From positions 7,271 through 21,660 of the forward strand of contig PAXL01000055.1 of assembly GCA_002714465.1 (NCBI GenBank): DNA of 14,390 nt, given 5' to 3'. The notes under the pieces were generated by a model that saw only the letters and a program-made list of their open reading frames with translations, was not told the DNA's origin and did no database searches. The position numbers and the translations under genes were made by a program. Shown here piece after piece: positions 13,409-14,390 of this stretch (the stretch's first letter is position 1; each line of letters starts with the position of its first letter). The stretch is from Gemmatimonadota bacterium. GTDB taxonomy: Bacteria; Latescibacterota; UBA2968.

Positions 13409-14188
13409 ATGGCCCTCTCTACCGAGCAGATAGAAAGCTACCGCGAGGACGGATACACGATCGTATCGGATCTCATTCCCGAAGAAATCATCGATCGCGC
13501 AGTGGCAGGACTTTGGACACGGCTTGGCATGAATCCGGATCAACCGGACTCGTGGAAGCAACCGCCAACACCACCACCTGCCAACGCCGCCTGGCACCTA
13601 AACGCCTCTCCCGAGAGAATCGAGCATCTCGGTTTGACCGATGCAGCACTGTTGGCGTGCTGCACACCCGAATATCGGGCGGCGACAAGAGTCCTTGCAG
13701 ACTTTGCCCCAGAAGCTTTTTGTTGCCAGCGCGAATATCCCGAAGCCGTCTGGTCGATGAACCAATTTCCCTCCCCGGCTACAGCAGCCCCATCGCCGCA
13801 CCTGGATGGAGGTCACAGACATCTGAAAATCACTCCAGGTCCGTTCCGAATGATCACGCTCATCTATCTCTCCGACGTTGAGCCCCAGGGAGGAGGGACG
13901 ATGGTGTGGCCTGGTTCAAACCGAAAACTCCGATCTATAGCCGAACAGCAGCCTGACCGATACAGCCATATGGATGATTTGCGGCCGCTGGTCGCCGATT
14001 TGGTTCGGGAGACGCCGGTGGAAATCACCCCCCGACGTGGCGATGTGGTTTTCATCGACTATCTGATGGTCCATAGTGGATCACTGAACAGGTCCGCTCA
14101 ACCTCGACTAGCCCTCCGCTTTCTTTGTTCGTGTCCCGAATGCGAAGGATGGCATAAAGTTGGAAAGTGGAACGTCTGTCATCCCTAA
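13409..14188 (+). CDS. PhyH-family Fe(II)/2-oxoglutarate-dependent dioxygenase
   Basis: A 259-residue phytanoyl-CoA-dioxygenase-like protein of normal length. It starts with the family's usual opening, STEQIESYREDGYTIVSDLI. The iron-binding triad is visible: His131 and Asp133 in HLDGGHRHLK and distal His222 in DYLMVHSGSLN. Arg233 of PRLALRF fits the 2-oxoglutarate carboxylate contact, and GGGTMVWPGSNRKL (161-174) is the typical strand before the lid. The frame extends upstream to a TTG at 13358, but ATG 13409 fits the family better; its ribosome site is weak. PhyH proteins hydroxylate varied small molecules (lipids, ectoine, natural products), so the substrate is open. The neighbouring recombinase scar may mean it entered with a mobile element, which is inference. 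Confidence 0.88.
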   Translation: MALSTEQIESYREDGYTIVSDLIPEEIIDRAVAGLWTRLGMNPDQPDSWKQPPTPPPANAAWHLNASPERIEHLGLTDAALLACCTPEYRAATRVLADFAPEAFCCQREYPEAVWSMNQFPSPATAAPSPHLDGGHRHLKITPGPFRMITLIYLSDVEPQGGGTMVWPGSNRKLRSIAEQQPDRYSHMDDLRPLVADLVRETPVEITPRRGDVVFIDYLMVHSGSLNRSAQPRLALRFLCSCPECEGWHKVGKWNVCHP

Positions 14189-14315
14189 CTTCCAAGGGAG
14201 GAAGAATCGTGCGCGTTTCCTTGCCCTTCCTTACAGGCTTGATGGACATGAAGCAAGATGCCGACGTATAACAGCAGCACTTGCGGCTCGGACTTGCCGC
14301 CCTCGACCAAAGCGC

Positions 14316-14390
14316 GTGAACTTGTTTCTTGACGAGAACCTGTATAAGCGTCTGAATGAGGCCGCCTGGACGACCCGCGTCAGCATGAGC
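14316..14390 (+). CDS. Possible ribbon-helix-helix protein, partial at window end
   Basis: From GTG 14316 the frame reads VNLFLDENLYKRLNEAAW, then TTRVSMS, and is open to the last base. This resembles the beta-strand, helix and VSMSE start of CopG/RHH antitoxins and regulators. There is no clear ribosome site, and the frame is also open upstream, so the start is uncertain. The first part of the gap before it has a good GGGAGGA site followed by a 20-codon frame (GTG 14209 to TAA 14271) of unknown meaning. With only 25 residues visible the call is tentative. Confidence 0.35.
   Translation, partial: MNLFLDENLYKRLNEAAWTTRVSMS

Noticed and set aside
1..14390. CRISPR array or tandem repeats
   Set aside because: No regularly spaced direct repeats were seen by eye anywhere in the window.

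Overview
The window is bacterial: compact genes, Shine-Dalgarno sequences ahead of most starts, frequent TTG and GTG starts, tRNA genes with encoded CCA, and intrinsic terminators. The gene mix (a PhyH-type dioxygenase, a GH172/DUF2961 protein, an AspT-type transporter and a FliN-type protein) would suit a flagellated environmental lineage such as Latescibacterota, Poribacteria or Planctomycetota. That placement is inference; no marker gene is present.

Layout. (1) 1-1671, minus strand: a small hypothetical gene with a near-consensus promoter, then a Cys/Met-metabolism PLP enzyme whose stop overlaps the start of an FAD-oxidoreductase frame that breaks after 46 codons. (2) 1737-2576, plus strand: a short thioredoxin-like protein without the CxxC site and a FliN/SpoA protein with a long acidic N-terminus. 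(3) 2641-2757: tRNA-Arg(ACG) and a terminator. (4) 2894-4324, minus: a GH172/DUF2961 protein. (5) 4593-4663: a 33-bp hairpin, followed by an AspT/YidE-type transporter (4833-6515, minus). (6) About 6600-7138: a decayed IS3-family element, next to a SnoaL-like gene (7139-7534, minus). (7) 7535-8141: apparently non-coding. (8) 8347-12565, plus: five tightly packed genes (small two-helix membrane protein, GT4 glycosyltransferase, sugar-nucleotidyltransferase-like enzyme, radical SAM/SPASM enzyme, second radical SAM enzyme), with a candidate promoter in front and a terminator behind. (9) 12759-12893: tRNA-Glu(CTC) with promoter and terminator, then the C-terminal fragment of a large serine recombinase in opposite orientation, a probable scar of an integrated element. 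(10) 13409-14188, plus: a PhyH-family Fe(II)/2-oxoglutarate dioxygenase. (11) At the right edge, the possible start of a ribbon-helix-helix protein.

The best candidate for an undescribed system is the five-gene unit 8347-12565. Its overlaps (4 bp, then 22 bp) and short gaps (18 bp, 6 bp), with a promoter-like sequence before it and a terminator after it, indicate one transcription unit. It pairs nucleotide activation and glycosyl transfer with two different radical SAM enzymes, as expected for a pathway making and attaching an unusual modified sugar or head group. Substrate and product cannot be read from the sequence. Other items worth a look are the thioredoxin-like protein lacking its active site, the 33-bp hairpin, and the two mobile-element remnants.
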